NCBI GenBank assembly: GCA_051878795.1
Contig: JBJEKU010000057.1
Span: forward strand, 1-12,856
Origin: W1P20-047 sp051878795
GTDB taxonomy: Bacteria; Actinomycetota; Coriobacteriia; Coriobacteriales; Eggerthellaceae
Length of the DNA stretch: 12,856 nucleotides
Direction: 5' to 3'
Part shown: positions 6,616 through 12,856 of the stretch, in pieces
How the letters are laid out: every line of letters begins with the position of its first letter
Numbering within the stretch: position 1 is the first letter of the stretch
Position numbers and translations under genes: made by a program
The notes under the pieces: generated by a model
Told to the model about the DNA's origin: nothing
What the model saw: the letters and a program-made list of their open reading frames with translations, nothing else
The model's database searches: none

Positions 6616-9600
6616 AGGAGCCCATTTCGCCTACATGTCGGCGAAGAACACCGTCGCTCCCCTTCCCATGAAGATCGCCCTCGCAGGCGTCATCCTGATC
6701 CCCGTCATCTTCGCGGGCTTCTATCTGTCTGCGTTCCTGGATCCCTATTCGCACCTGGAAGAAATACCTGTGGCAATCGTCAACGAGGACAAGGGCGCGG
6801 TGATCAACGGCGAAGAACGCAACGTGGGCAAGGATGTGGTCGACAACCTGAAGGAATCGGACGAGAAGCTGGGATGGAGCTTCGTCACCGCCGAGGAAGC
6901 CGAAGAAGGCATGGAGCGCGGGCTGTATTACATGAGCTGCACCATCCCCGAGGACTTCTCGCAGCAGATCGCCTCCGCCGATACAGATGACCCCGAACGC
7001 GCCAAGCTCACCGTCACCTACGACCAGTCGCACAACATGCTCGCAAGCCAGATCGGGCAGACTGCATGGACGCGGGTAGCGAAGCAAGTGAACGAATCGG
7101 TCGCCGAAGAGTACTTCGCAACCATCTTCCAAACCATCGATGAGGGCGGCGAGCAGTTGCAGACTGCAGTCGATGGCGCGCTCGAGCTGCAGGACGGCCT
7201 GACCACCGCCCAAGACGGATCGAACACCATCACCGTGAATCTGAACAAACTGGTCAGTGGATCTGCCGAGCTTCAAGATGGCATCGCACAGCTCCAGGAC
7301 GGCGCCAACCAGGTAAGCGCCGGCACCCAGGAGCTGGCGGATAAGGCATCGGTGCTTCCCGACGCCACCCAGCAGCTCGCCGACGGCAGCCAAGCCGCCC
7401 TTTCGGGCGCAAGCCGATTGGAAGAGGGCGCAGCGCAATTGGAAGAAGGCGCCCAATCCGCAGAATCCGCCACCCAGCAGCTGAAAACCGGCTCGGGCGC
7501 ACTGCTCGCAGGCACCCAGACGGCAAGCGCGGGATCCGCTTCCGTCGCAGAAGGCGCAGGCCAAGTGGCTTACGGCACCGACCAGGCACTCGCCGGAGCG
7601 AGCCTGCTGAAAACCTACACCGGCCAGTTGGAAAGCGGAGCAGGCAACGCCCTCATCGCGGCGCAAGCAGCCCAAGCGGGTGCCGAAAAACTGTATGGCG
7701 GACTCACTTCCCTTAAATCCGGTATCTCCGACGCAAAAAGCGGCGCATCCGACCTGCAGAGCGGCATAGGCCAGCTTTCCGGAGTGCTAGGCGGCATTTC
7801 CTCCAGCATGGGAAGCCTTTCCGGCGCCATGCAATCCGCGGGAAGCGCAATGAGCGACGGCGGTAAGGCCCTTTCCGATGGAGCCCAAGCCATCTCCACG
7901 GTTTCCAACCCCCTCTCCAGTGCAAGAGCATCCCTGTCAGGCGCCGAAGGCGATATGGCCAATGCGGAAAGCGACCTCGCAAACGCAAGCTCCAGCACCC
8001 AAGGCGCCGCTTCCCAGGCGCAATCCGCCGCAGACACCATCAACGATATAGGCGGCGATCTGGATAGCGCAAGCGCCGCCCTCAGCAGGGCGCTCGATAC
8101 CGAAGGGCTTTCCGACGCAGCAGCCGCAGAAATCCAGAACGCACTGAAAAGCATCGATACAGCCAGCGGAACCGTCGGTGGTGCTGCCGCAAGCGCACAG
8201 AGCGCAGCCGACAGCATGAATAGCGCAAACGGCAGCATCCAAACGGCGTCGACGAGCGTAAGCTCGGCAAAAGGCCAGATCGGCTCCGCATTGTCGGAGA
8301 TGTCGTCAGCGTCTTCGTCTGCAGGCAGCGCTGCCCAGGCAGCTGCCGATAACGCATCCGCCCTCCAATCCGCAGCCGGCGAATTCTCGTCTGCAAGCAG
8401 TTCCATATCCAAAGCGGTGACACCGGGAAGCATAGAGCAGCTCAACGAATCCATCGCAGCCCTGCAATCCGGTGCCGGAGACCTGGCAAACGGACTGGGG
8501 CAGGCAGAAGCAGCTCTGGGTTCCGACGGCGATACGGGCACCTTGATCGGAGGCGCCAACGCCCTGCAATCAGGATTGGGGCAGCTTGCAGGCAAGGACG
8601 GGCTCCAGGCGCTTGCGGGCGGAGCCAAGCAAGTCAACCTGGGAGTCGGAACCCTTGTAGGTAACGAAACCAGCGGCCTGACCGCACTGAATGCGGGCGC
8701 CCAGAAGCTCAGCGAAGGTGCAACCCAGCTCAATGGCGGCATGTCCGGCCTAAGCTCCGGCGCAGCACAGCTCGACGGAGGCCTTGCGGCCCTCGACGAT
8801 GGCATGGGAACGATCAGAATCGGATCGGCCCAAATCCACGGCGGACTGACCAGCCTGGTGGGTTCGGCTTCCGAAGGCACCGGCTTGAATGCCCTTGCAG
8901 GCGGCCTGGGCAGCATGAACGAATCCGCAGGAACGCTGATCGCCGGCGTCGACCAGCTGAACTCCGGTGCGAGCCTGCTGGCCTCATCCTTCCCCGCCGC
9001 CGCTGACGGAGCGGGCCAGATCACCAGCGGGGCAAGCCAGCTGGCAGATGGATCGGCCACCCTCACCAGCGGCCTGGGCAGCGCCGTGAGCGGATCGGGG
9101 CAGCTCGCAGACGGCCTTGATGAAGCAAGCGCCCAGATGGACTACACCCCGAAGCAGATCACCGCGAAGAAGACCATGATGAGCAAGCCCGTAGAGATGT
9201 CCGAGGACTACTACACCACGGTCAAGAACTACGGCACGGGCTTCGCCCCCTTCTTCATCGGCATCGGCATCTGGGTCGGAGCGATCTTCAATTGCTTCCT
9301 CTTCCGCAGCCTGAACACCCGACTGTGCCTTTCCGGCGCCAACCCGATCGTCGTGGCGGCTACGGGCTACATACCCATGGCGCTGTTCTCCATGGCCTCC
9401 ACCACCATCGCCCTGGCCTTCGTCCAATTCGCACTGAAGATCCAGATCGGCAATGTGGCGGGCTATTACCTTATGGGGCTCTTGGCGGCGCTGTGCTTCA
9501 CCGCGATCGTCCAGTTCCTGGTTGCAGCCGCAGGCTTCCCCGGGCGCTTCATCGCCGTCGTGCTGCTGACCCTGCAGCTCACCAGTTCCTCGGGCACCTT

Positions 9601-9832
9601 CCCCGTTGCGCTGGAGCACGGCTTCTTCGGTGCCATCAGCCCCTTCTTCCCCATGACCTATATCGTCGAGGGAATGAGGCAGCTCACAACCGGCGTCGGC
9701 TACGGTGTCGCGCTCCAGGACGGTCTTGTGATACTCGGATTCACCGTCGCGTTCTTCCTGCTTACCGCCCTGGTTGCGAAGCATAAGCAGATGGTCAATA
9801 TCACCGACATCCATCCCCTGCTCGACCTGTAA
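6605..9832 (+). CDS. YhgE/Pip family membrane protein with a very long stalk
   Basis: This 1075-residue protein has the YhgE/Pip plan: an N-terminal transmembrane helix (about residues 23-45), the conserved VAIVNEDKGAVI strand after it, a large outside region, and a C-terminal ABC-2-like membrane domain (about 878-1060, five or six helices). The outside region carries many xxxLxxG heptads (for example AELQDGIAQLQDGANQV) in two blocks, about 175-395 and 610-840. Between them lies a Ser/Ala-rich block (about 400-605). B. subtilis YhgE is about 775 residues, so this one is long. Relatives include the lactococcal phage infection protein and, more distantly, EsaA/YueB. The ATG at 6605 is preferred (GGAG eight bases before); a GTG at 6596 is possible. 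Likely function is export or envelope remodelling, substrate unknown. Confidence 0.9.
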   Translation: MAFKGAHFAYMSAKNTVAPLPMKIALAGVILIPVIFAGFYLSAFLDPYSHLEEIPVAIVNEDKGAVINGEERNVGKDVVDNLKESDEKLGWSFVTAEEAEEGMERGLYYMSCTIPEDFSQQIASADTDDPERAKLTVTYDQSHNMLASQIGQTAWTRVAKQVNESVAEEYFATIFQTIDEGGEQLQTAVDGALELQDGLTTAQDGSNTITVNLNKLVSGSAELQDGIAQLQDGANQVSAGTQELADKASVLPDATQQLADGSQAALSGASRLEEGAAQLEEGAQSAESATQQLKTGSGALLAGTQTASAGSASVAEGAGQVAYGTDQALAGASLLKTYTGQLESGAGNALIAAQAAQAGAEKLYGGLTSLKSGISDAKSGASDLQSGIGQLSGVLGGISSSMGSLSGAMQSAGSAMSDGGKALSDGAQAISTVSNPLSSARASLSGAEGDMANAESDLANASSSTQGAASQAQSAADTINDIGGDLDSASAALSRALDTEGLSDAAAAEIQNALKSIDTASGTVGGAAASAQSAADSMNSANGSIQTASTSVSSAKGQIGSALSEMSSASSSAGSAAQAAADNASALQSAAGEFSSASSSISKAVTPGSIEQLNESIAALQSGAGDLANGLGQAEAALGSDGDTGTLIGGANALQSGLGQLAGKDGLQALAGGAKQVNLGVGTLVGNETSGLTALNAGAQKLSEGATQLNGGMSGLSSGAAQLDGGLAALDDGMGTIRIGSAQIHGGLTSLVGSASEGTGLNALAGGLGSMNESAGTLIAGVDQLNSGASLLASSFPAAADGAGQITSGASQLADGSATLTSGLGSAVSGSGQLADGLDEASAQMDYTPKQITAKKTMMSKPVEMSEDYYTTVKNYGTGFAPFFIGIGIWVGAIFNCFLFRSLNTRLCLSGANPIVVAATGYIPMALFSMASTTIALAFVQFALKIQIGNVAGYYLMGLLAALCFTAIVQFLVAAAGFPGRFIAVVLLTLQLTSSSGTFPVALEHGFFGAISPFFPMTYIVEGMRQLTTGVGYGVALQDGLVILGFTVAFFLLTALVAKHKQMVNITDIHPLLDL

Positions 9833-9849
9833 TGCCCTACACTATGTTG

Positions 9850-9886
9850 GGACCCCGAACCGATTCGTCTGGTCCGGGGTCCTTTT
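9850..9886 (+). terminator. Intrinsic terminator between YhgE/Pip and TetR genes
   Basis: GGACCCCG (9850-9857) pairs with CGGGGTCC (9875-9882). The stem continues inward with ACC/GGT and GA/TC pairs around one bulged T to a TTCG loop (9864-9867), and TTTT follows at 9883-9886. This is a good Rho-independent terminator 17 bases after the YhgE/Pip stop codon, ahead of the TetR gene on the same strand. Confidence 0.85.
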
Positions 9887-9914
9887 CGTTAGCAAGAAAG
9901 GAACGTGCCCAATA

Positions 9915-10514
9915 ATGGCGAAGAAGACCATGGCAAAATCGGAAGCAACGCGCCAGACACTCTCCGATGCCGCCCTGACCGTCATCGGCCGCCACGGCTA
10001 TGCCGGTGCCACCGTCGAGAAGATCGCCGAGGAGGCCGGCGTGTCGAAGGGCGTCGTGTACTACTACTTCAAGACGAAGGCGGACATTGCCACCAGCGTC
10101 CTGACCGATTCTTTCGAGAAAGTCGTCGACGAATTCGAGCAGGTCATGATGCACGAGGAATCGACGCACGACACCATGATCGTGTTCGTTAGAACCTTTG
10201 CCGCGAAGATCTTCGGCAACCGGGAAGCATCCCGATTCATCCTGAGCGAGATTTGGAGAGACGACCGCATATGGAGCAACGAGATGCGCAAGATCGAAGA
10301 CCGCCTGATCGAAATGCTCGAACACTGCCTGCAGAATGCAATGGACAATGGAACGATCCGTCCCGAAATCGATAAGCGCTTCGTGTCGATTGCCATTATC
10401 GGCACGGTTCTGACGAGCGCGCAATACTACCTCATGCTCGACGACGCCGACTACGAGGAAGCATTCGCAAACCACTGCATCGACTTCATCCATCATGCGT
10501 TAAGTGCGCAATAG
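9915..10514 (+). CDS. TetR/AcrR family transcriptional regulator
   Basis: This 199-residue protein is a dimeric DNA-binding repressor. The N-terminal domain has the standard TetR helix-turn-helix: DAALTVIGRHGYAGATVEKI then AEEAGVSKGVVYYYFKTKADI (residues 18-58), with the family's TVEKIAEEAGVSKG-YYYFK signature. The C-terminal two-thirds is helical and variable, where an inducer would bind. The ATG at 9915 is used; AAAGGA lies 12 bases upstream, slightly far. A longer in-frame start at 9774 would overlap the previous gene and run through the terminator, so I reject it. Placement next to YhgE parallels B. subtilis yhgD-yhgE. It likely represses the promoter at 5859 through the palindrome at 5891. 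A terminator on each side leaves it as a weak readthrough cistron or one with an unseen promoter. Confidence 0.92.
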   Translation: MAKKTMAKSEATRQTLSDAALTVIGRHGYAGATVEKIAEEAGVSKGVVYYYFKTKADIATSVLTDSFEKVVDEFEQVMMHEESTHDTMIVFVRTFAAKIFGNREASRFILSEIWRDDRIWSNEMRKIEDRLIEMLEHCLQNAMDNGTIRPEIDKRFVSIAIIGTVLTSAQYYLMLDDADYEEAFANHCIDFIHHALSAQ

Positions 10515-10590
10515 CGACTCCCGCACACTCGACCTTCGATACGGCGGCAGGCAACCACAGAAGCGCGACGAATCCACGGGATATACGCCC

Positions 10591-10627
10591 AACGGGCTGG
10601 TAGGGAAATCCCTGCCAGCCCGTTCTT
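10591..10627. terminator. Intrinsic terminator after TetR, between convergent genes
   Basis: AACGGGCTGG (10591-10600) pairs with CCAGCCCGTT (10615-10624). The stem continues through a T-G wobble and AGGG/CCCT to an AAAT loop (10606-10609), fifteen pairs in all, and CTTT follows. The T tail is short. It lies between the convergent TetR gene and the minus-strand gene ending at 10672 and may serve both. Confidence 0.75.
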
Positions 10628-10671
10628 TGCAAGGGCTCCTGCTTTTCAAACGCAGAAGCGAAGGGGCATAG

Positions 10672-12177
10672 CTAACCCACGCGGGTTGCCTCGTCGGGGT
10701 TGATCGACATGGTTTGGAACCGGTTTTCCATGAACTGGTCGTCATAATGCTCGTCGCAGAACCCCTCGATCGCCGCAGTGACGGGAGCATCGCCCATGTC
10801 CGCCTGTCGTTCGAACCAGCGGTCGAGCGATGCCAGGGTCAAACCGCAGTCAAGCAGCATGAGAACAGTTGCCACAACGGTCAGAGAATAACGCCAATTC
10901 CACGGGATGCGATTGATCAGGGCCAGCAGCTTGGGGAGGATCCAGCGCAGCCACACGATGCCCAAACAACCCCACATGCAGAAGAACTTGAAGTTGGTAC
11001 GGCCGTCTATGTTCAAGAAGGTGCCCGTATAATCCCAGGCGGTGATGCCGAAGGATGTCTCCATCCACCAACTGACCAGGTATTCGAAAGCGGCACCGAT
11101 AAACGCCGCCGCCAAGAACACCACGACAGGATTGCTCTTATGGAAGCGATTCAGCACGATGGTGATCATCACGCCCCCCACCCCGTAGATGGGCGAGAAG
11201 GGCCCGTACAGCAGACCAGCCCGATCTTCGTACACGCCCGGATCGATGATGGTCATGTGATAGACGGTCTCGATGACCAAGCCGAGGAAACAGCACACCA
11301 CGAATATCCAGAACAGATTGAAGAAGTCCAGTTCGATATAACCCTTGCCCGTCTTATCCAGGCCGAGGACCCCGGCTTCCTGATCCTGTTTATCCTCCAG
11401 CTGCTCCGCTTTTCGCTTCTCAAGGCGCTCGCGGCGCAAGCTGGGGTCCGCATACACCGAAAGGAACCCGAGGAGAACGATATAGCCAAGTGAAAAGAAA
11501 GTCGATGCGGAAAGGCCGTAAAGCATGAACGAGAATGCAAGCGACACCACTTCCACCAACATCAGGATATTGGCAACCCGCGCAGCCTTGTTCCTTCTAT
11601 TCTTAAGCAGGCGCACGCCGAGCATAATGGAAACCACCGCAGAAACGATGACCAGCACGAACAGAATCGCGCTGAACACAATGCCCATGATGGTTTGGCT
11701 GTCCAGAACTTCTCCGAAGACCGATCCGTAGCCTTCGTAGACTACGAACGCGACAGCCCCCATGAAGAGCAGGTATTCCAGGCAATGCAACGCACCCATG
11801 CCAACGAGCAAGCCACCGAAGACCCTCATCACTTTCGGGAAACGCTTGTTCTGACGGGCGTCTTCGGCAAGGGAGTCCTCGTACTGCCTTAACACCGCCG
11901 CAGCGTCGTCGATGTTGTCCTTGACCTCGTCCCTAAGCTCGCCGAAATCATCCTTGATGTCTCCGAAGTCGTCTTTAACGCCATCGACGATTTCGCTGAT
12001 GTTTTCCCTCACACCATCGACGAACCCATCGATACTGCCCGACATCTCCTCCAAGGCATCGGATACGCCCTCACTCAGGCTCGGCCCTTCGGCTTCGGGG
12101 GTTTTTCCTTGGGAATCCGCCGCTTTGTTTGGAAATTCGCGCTCCGAACGCGAATCTGCAGGTTGCTTCTCGACCAT
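10672..12177 (-). CDS. PF06541 (CmpB-type) integral membrane protein
   Basis: The 501-residue protein ends in the family often named 'putative ABC transporter permease' (PF06541), although no ATPase partner is nearby. Its marks are FFNLFWIFVVCCFLGLVIET (285-304), GLLYGPFSPIYGVGG (321-335), FIGAAFEYLVSWWMETSFG (359-377) with WDYTGTFLNIDGR after it, and CMWGCLGIVWLRWI (400-413). Before this lie four or so further helices (about 115-245) and a charged loop (247-280). The first 110 residues are soluble, strongly acidic and amphipathic, with repeats such as GFVDGVRENISEIVDGVKDD, likely a surface-lying helix. The start at 12177 has AGAGGGGG close upstream; an ATG at 12369 would add 64 atypical residues through the regulatory region. 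It is monocistronic. Molecular function is unknown. Confidence 0.88.
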   Translation of the reverse strand: MVEKQPADSRSEREFPNKAADSQGKTPEAEGPSLSEGVSDALEEMSGSIDGFVDGVRENISEIVDGVKDDFGDIKDDFGELRDEVKDNIDDAAAVLRQYEDSLAEDARQNKRFPKVMRVFGGLLVGMGALHCLEYLLFMGAVAFVVYEGYGSVFGEVLDSQTIMGIVFSAILFVLVIVSAVVSIMLGVRLLKNRRNKAARVANILMLVEVVSLAFSFMLYGLSASTFFSLGYIVLLGFLSVYADPSLRRERLEKRKAEQLEDKQDQEAGVLGLDKTGKGYIELDFFNLFWIFVVCCFLGLVIETVYHMTIIDPGVYEDRAGLLYGPFSPIYGVGGVMITIVLNRFHKSNPVVVFLAAAFIGAAFEYLVSWWMETSFGITAWDYTGTFLNIDGRTNFKFFCMWGCLGIVWLRWILPKLLALINRIPWNWRYSLTVVATVLMLLDCGLTLASLDRWFERQADMGDAPVTAAIEGFCDEHYDDQFMENRFQTMSINPDEATRVG

Positions 12178-12279
12178 GTCGCCCCCTCTTGGATACGTTT
12201 CTTTCGGTTTTCCGGAACCCAGAAAGCTTAGCAAAAATCGACTTCGTGTCTGAAAAGCGTCAACACATATTTGCCGTCT

Positions 12280-12312
12280 GCAGGCGAATGACAGCTTCAG
12301 GCAGGCGAGTGA
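12280..12312. repeat. Direct repeat pair, 21-bp offset
   Basis: GCAGGCGAATGA (12280-12291) recurs as GCAGGCGAGTGA (12301-12312), 11 of 12 bases the same. The start-to-start offset of 21 bases is two turns of the helix, so both copies face the same side, as expected for paired binding sites of one protein. Confidence 0.5.
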
Positions 12313-12361
12313 AATAATTCCCCGGTTTTCAAATTGAACTTGTGAACACTCGATGAAGTAT

Positions 12362-12375
12362 TGAACCATGGTTCA
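12362..12375. promoter_or_regulatory. GAAC-N4-GTTC palindrome (LexA-box-like)
   Basis: TGAACCATGGTTCA is a perfect 14-base palindrome. Its core GAAC-N4-GTTC is the known core of the Bacillus/actinobacterial LexA box. It is the only such core I found in the window and lies where a -35 would be for the -10 at 12394. A chance palindrome within the TTGAAC array, or a site for the XRE protein, is also possible. Confidence 0.55.
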
Positions 12376-12393
12376 TTTTCGCTTCCTCGGTGC

Positions 12394-12399
12394 TAGAAT
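12394..12399 (+). promoter_or_regulatory. Candidate -10 of the XRE gene
   Basis: TAGAAT preceded by TGC. There is no good -35 at 16-18 bases; that position falls in the right arm of the palindrome at 12362-12375, which suggests a regulated promoter. Transcription from here would put the last three TTGAAC-type elements inside the mRNA leader. Confidence 0.45.
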
Positions 12400-12425
12400 C
12401 AGCCTTGTTTGAAATTGAACTTTTA

Positions 12426-12457
12426 GCTCTCTCAGAGAAATTGAACCCTCGGAGAGC
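12426..12457 (+). repeat. Small leader hairpin enclosing one TTGAAC copy
   Basis: GCTCTC (12426-12431) pairs with GAGAGC (12452-12457), with a 20-base loop that contains the TTGAAC at 12441-12446. In RNA this would present the element in a loop about 30 bases before the start codon. The stem is short and could be chance. Confidence 0.35.
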
Positions 12458-12487
12458 CAACTTGCAAAATGAACTTTTGGAGCGCCC

Positions 12488-12856
12488 ATGGAACATCAGA
12501 TTTTCGCACGCAGGCTGCGGGAAGCGATGGAAAAGGCCGCCATGAAACAGGTCGATCTGATCCGCATCGCTCAAGCAGAAGGCAAGAAACTCGGAAAAAG
12601 CCAGGTCAGCCAATACTTGAGCGGCAAGACCATCCCTAGACAGGACACCCTTTCCTTCCTTGCCAGAACCCTCGATGTCGCCGAAGACTGGCTTTCCCCT
12701 TCCATCCCGCCCGAAACCGGAACCCCCGGCAACGACTGCGCTCCCCCACCTGGCGGAATCGCGCCATCCGATCCCGAAACAGCCGATACTCCTTCAAAAG
12801 CCGATTGCGAAGGATGGCAGGAAATCTCCGAAAGCCCGGAATCCAGCACTGGACAC
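12488..12856 (+). CDS. XRE-type helix-turn-helix regulator (partial, runs off right edge)
   Basis: The 123 visible residues start MEHQIFARRLREAMEKAAMK and form a Cro/C1-type DNA-binding domain to about residue 70: MKQVDLIRIAQAEGKKL as the first helix of the motif, KSQVSQYLSGKTIPRQDTL with the recognition helix and the usual SGK-x-P turn, then LSFLARTLDVAEDWL, a typical close. After it comes a Pro/Gly/Ser-rich, low-complexity linker (about 71-123) with no fold, so a second domain or a membrane segment should lie beyond the edge. The frame has no stop to the end of the window. TGGAG lies five bases before the ATG and touches the last array element. It probably binds its own upstream array. Its C-terminal domain would decide its class. 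Confidence 0.85.
   Translation, partial: MEHQIFARRLREAMEKAAMKQVDLIRIAQAEGKKLGKSQVSQYLSGKTIPRQDTLSFLARTLDVAEDWLSPSIPPETGTPGNDCAPPPGGIAPSDPETADTPSKADCEGWQEISESPESSTGH

Larger units (their letters stand above)
12330..12474 (+). repeat. Periodic TTGAAC array upstream of the XRE gene
   Basis: TTGAAC starts at 12334, 12361, 12415 and 12441, and a variant ATGAAC starts at 12469. Spacings are 27, 54 (twice 27), 26 and 28 bases. Three copies extend to AAATTGAAC, and two (12411-12420, 12437-12446) to GAAATTGAAC. An additional half copy GTGAAC lies at 12342. All are in the same orientation, pointing to the XRE gene. They look like binding sites for a protein, most simply the XRE product itself. Spacers are not CRISPR-like. 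Confidence 0.7.
12178..12487. other. 310-bp divergent regulatory region
   Basis: It lies between the PF06541 gene (minus) and the XRE gene (plus). It contains no gene. The left third has a direct repeat at 12280-12312 and a lone -35-like TTGACG on the minus strand (12263-12258) without a matching -10. The right part, AT-richer than its surroundings, holds the TTGAAC array, a palindrome, a -10 element and a small hairpin, all listed separately. Confidence 0.6.

Noticed and set aside
6575..7675. 366-residue minus-strand frame opposite the start of the YhgE/Pip gene
   Set aside because: Cys/Gly/Leu-rich composition from reading the heptad repeats backwards; no ribosome site or family.
7615..9066. 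483-residue Pro/Ala/Ser-rich minus-strand frame inside the YhgE/Pip gene
   Set aside because: It is a by-product of the repetitive GC-rich coding sequence on the other strand.
8984..9814. 276-residue minus-strand frame opposite the YhgE/Pip membrane domain
   Set aside because: Charged low-complexity product antisense to a conserved domain.
9774..9914. Longer start for the TetR regulator at 9774
   Set aside because: It would overlap the YhgE/Pip gene and translate through the intrinsic terminator; the TetR domain begins cleanly after 9915.
12178..12369. Extended start of the PF06541 gene at 12369
   Set aside because: The extra 64 residues cross regulatory repeats and lack family features; the ATG at 12177 has a strong ribosome site.
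12330..12474. TTGAAC elements as a CRISPR array
   Set aside because: Repeats are only 6-10 bases, the spacers are unequal in nature, and no cas genes are present.

Overview
The window is a stretch of bacterial chromosome of fairly high GC content with ordinary housekeeping and accessory genes. I see no phage genes, insertion sequences, CRISPR array, rRNA or tRNA. The gene families (DegV, a MATE exporter of the MepA-like type, YhgE/Pip with an ABC-type ATPase and a TetR regulator, a PF06541 membrane protein), the codon use and the GC content suggest an anaerobic actinobacterium of the Coriobacteriia (Eggerthellaceae-like). This is an inference from style, not a proven placement.

Layout. Bases 1-1150, minus strand: a GNAT acetyltransferase, a NimA-like flavin/pyridoxamine-phosphate-oxidase-fold protein and the start of a small membrane protein, spaced like one operon. 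Bases 1350-2204, plus strand: a DegV lipid-binding protein. It ends at a perfect 23-bp hairpin shared with the convergent gene at 2431-3693, which encodes three RidA (YjgF/UK114) domains fused in one chain. An AT-rich regulatory region rich in inverted repeats (3694-4242) separates that gene from a divergent MATE efflux gene (4243-5604).

Bases 5859-10627 form a self-contained export or envelope module. A good sigma-70-type promoter overlaps a palindromic TetR-like operator. It is followed by an ABC-type ATPase with an intact Walker A but degenerate other motifs, a translationally coupled 1075-residue YhgE/Pip membrane protein with a very long Leu/Gly-repeat stalk, an intrinsic terminator, and then the TetR regulator. 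The layout suggests the TetR protein represses its own operon and that the internal terminator lowers TetR output relative to the transporter.

Bases 10672-12177, minus strand: a multi-spanning PF06541 (CmpB-type, 'putative ABC transporter permease') protein with an amphipathic N-terminal tail. The 310-bp divergent region after it holds an unusual array of TTGAAC elements with a period of about 27 bp. One element is a perfect GAAC-N4-GTTC palindrome, the core of the Gram-positive LexA box. This array leads into an XRE-type helix-turn-helix gene that runs off the right edge. The array and the triple RidA protein are the two most unusual things here, followed by the degenerate ATPase paired with the giant YhgE/Pip protein.
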